A DNA stretch of 5,340 nucleotides, taken from NCBI GenBank assembly GCA_013816105.1, contig JACDEY010000094.1, positions 1-5,340 on the forward strand. Direction: 5' to 3'. The position numbers and the translations under genes are program-made. Positions 5,175 to 5,340 of this stretch are shown in pieces. The notes beneath the pieces were generated by a model. That model ran no database searches, was not told the DNA's origin, and worked only from the letters and a program-made list of their open reading frames with translations. Every line of letters begins with the position of its first letter. Within the stretch, counting starts at the first letter, position 1. The stretch is from Actinomycetota bacterium. GTDB lineage: Bacteria > Actinomycetota > UBA4738.

Positions 5175-5340
5175 CGACCCTGACCCTGCTGTGGATAGTG
5201 GTGGCCTTCCTCGTGTTGATGGGGTCGATCCTCGCGATCTCCGAGACCTCGATCAGCCGGCTGAGCCGTGTCCGGGCGCTTGCCCTCAGGGAAGAGGGCA
5301 GGAGAAACGCCTCCGTCCTCGTGGAGATCGAGAGCGACCC
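5171..5340 (+). CDS. CNNM/CorC-type transmembrane protein (DUF21), N-terminal part, 3' truncated
   Basis: The frame runs from a GTG at 5171 to the window edge, giving 56 complete residues and no stop. The N-terminus is a strongly hydrophobic segment (about residues 3-25, LTLLWIVVAFLVLMGSILAI) followed by SETSISRLSRVRALALREEGRRNASVL. This matches the first membrane helix and the following small-residue/arginine segment of the DUF21 domain in CNNM/CorC/HlyC-type proteins, which are linked to magnesium and cobalt transport or homeostasis. The domain that would confirm it (paired CBS domains and a CorC-HlyC C-terminal domain) lies outside the window. Context agrees: a CorC-like gene commonly follows ybeY in actinobacteria, often before era. 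The GTGA overlap with ybeY and a Shine-Dalgarno at 5160-5168 support the start. Confidence 0.82.
   Translation, partial: MTTLTLLWIVVAFLVLMGSILAISETSISRLSRVRALALREEGRRNASVLVEIESD

Noticed and set aside
1..5340. Search for an undescribed system, mobile element, CRISPR array or structural RNA gene
   Set aside because: Coding sequence covers almost the whole window, all gaps are under 100 bases, every gene belongs to a known conserved family in an order known from actinobacteria, and no direct repeats, transposase, spacer array or tRNA-like fold was seen.

Overview
This window is a GC-rich block of ordinary housekeeping genes, all on the + strand. The order is hemW (3' end) - hrcA - dnaJ - rsmE - HIT/HINT hydrolase - phoH - ybeY - CNNM/CorC-type membrane protein (5' end). 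The strong G/C preference at third codon positions, GTG and TTG starts, -10-like hexamers immediately before start codons, and this gene order (hrcA next to a dnaJ without grpE or dnaK) all point to the Actinomycetota. The lineage cannot be resolved further by reading alone. The proteins are recognisable but divergent enough that an uncultivated or deep-branching actinobacterium is plausible; that part is inference.

Layout: positions 2-265 are the C-terminal end of HemW. A 68-base gap leads to hrcA (334-1377), encoding the heat-shock repressor. After 35 bases comes dnaJ (1413-2519), a full type I J-protein with four zinc-binding CxxCxGxG motifs. After 37 bases comes rsmE (2557-3276), the 16S rRNA m3U methyltransferase, and after 9 bases a small HIT-family hydrolase (3286-3642). 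The 81-base gap before phoH holds a perfect TATAAT hexamer, an 8-bp perfect stem-loop followed by four T, and a clear Shine-Dalgarno sequence. phoH (3724-4719), ybeY (4716-5174) and the CNNM gene (5171 to beyond the window) overlap by four bases each (ATGA, then GTGA) and look translationally coupled.

The genes fall into two themes. hrcA and dnaJ belong to protein quality control. rsmE, phoH and ybeY concern ribosome and RNA maturation: RsmE modifies 16S rRNA, YbeY is an rRNA-processing or quality-control endoribonuclease, and PhoH is the P-loop NTPase (often with RNA-related roles) that neighbours ybeY in many bacteria. HemW handles haem. Every gap is shorter than 100 bases.

I saw no mobile element, CRISPR array, tRNA, rRNA or toxin/defence gene, and no sign of a new system. 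The most interesting signals are regulatory. Three genes (hrcA, dnaJ, HIT) carry a -10-like hexamer 6-9 bases before the start codon and no Shine-Dalgarno, the pattern expected of leaderless mRNAs. phoH differs, with a leader that contains a promoter-proximal hairpin. No CIRCE operator is visible in front of hrcA or dnaJ although HrcA is intact.
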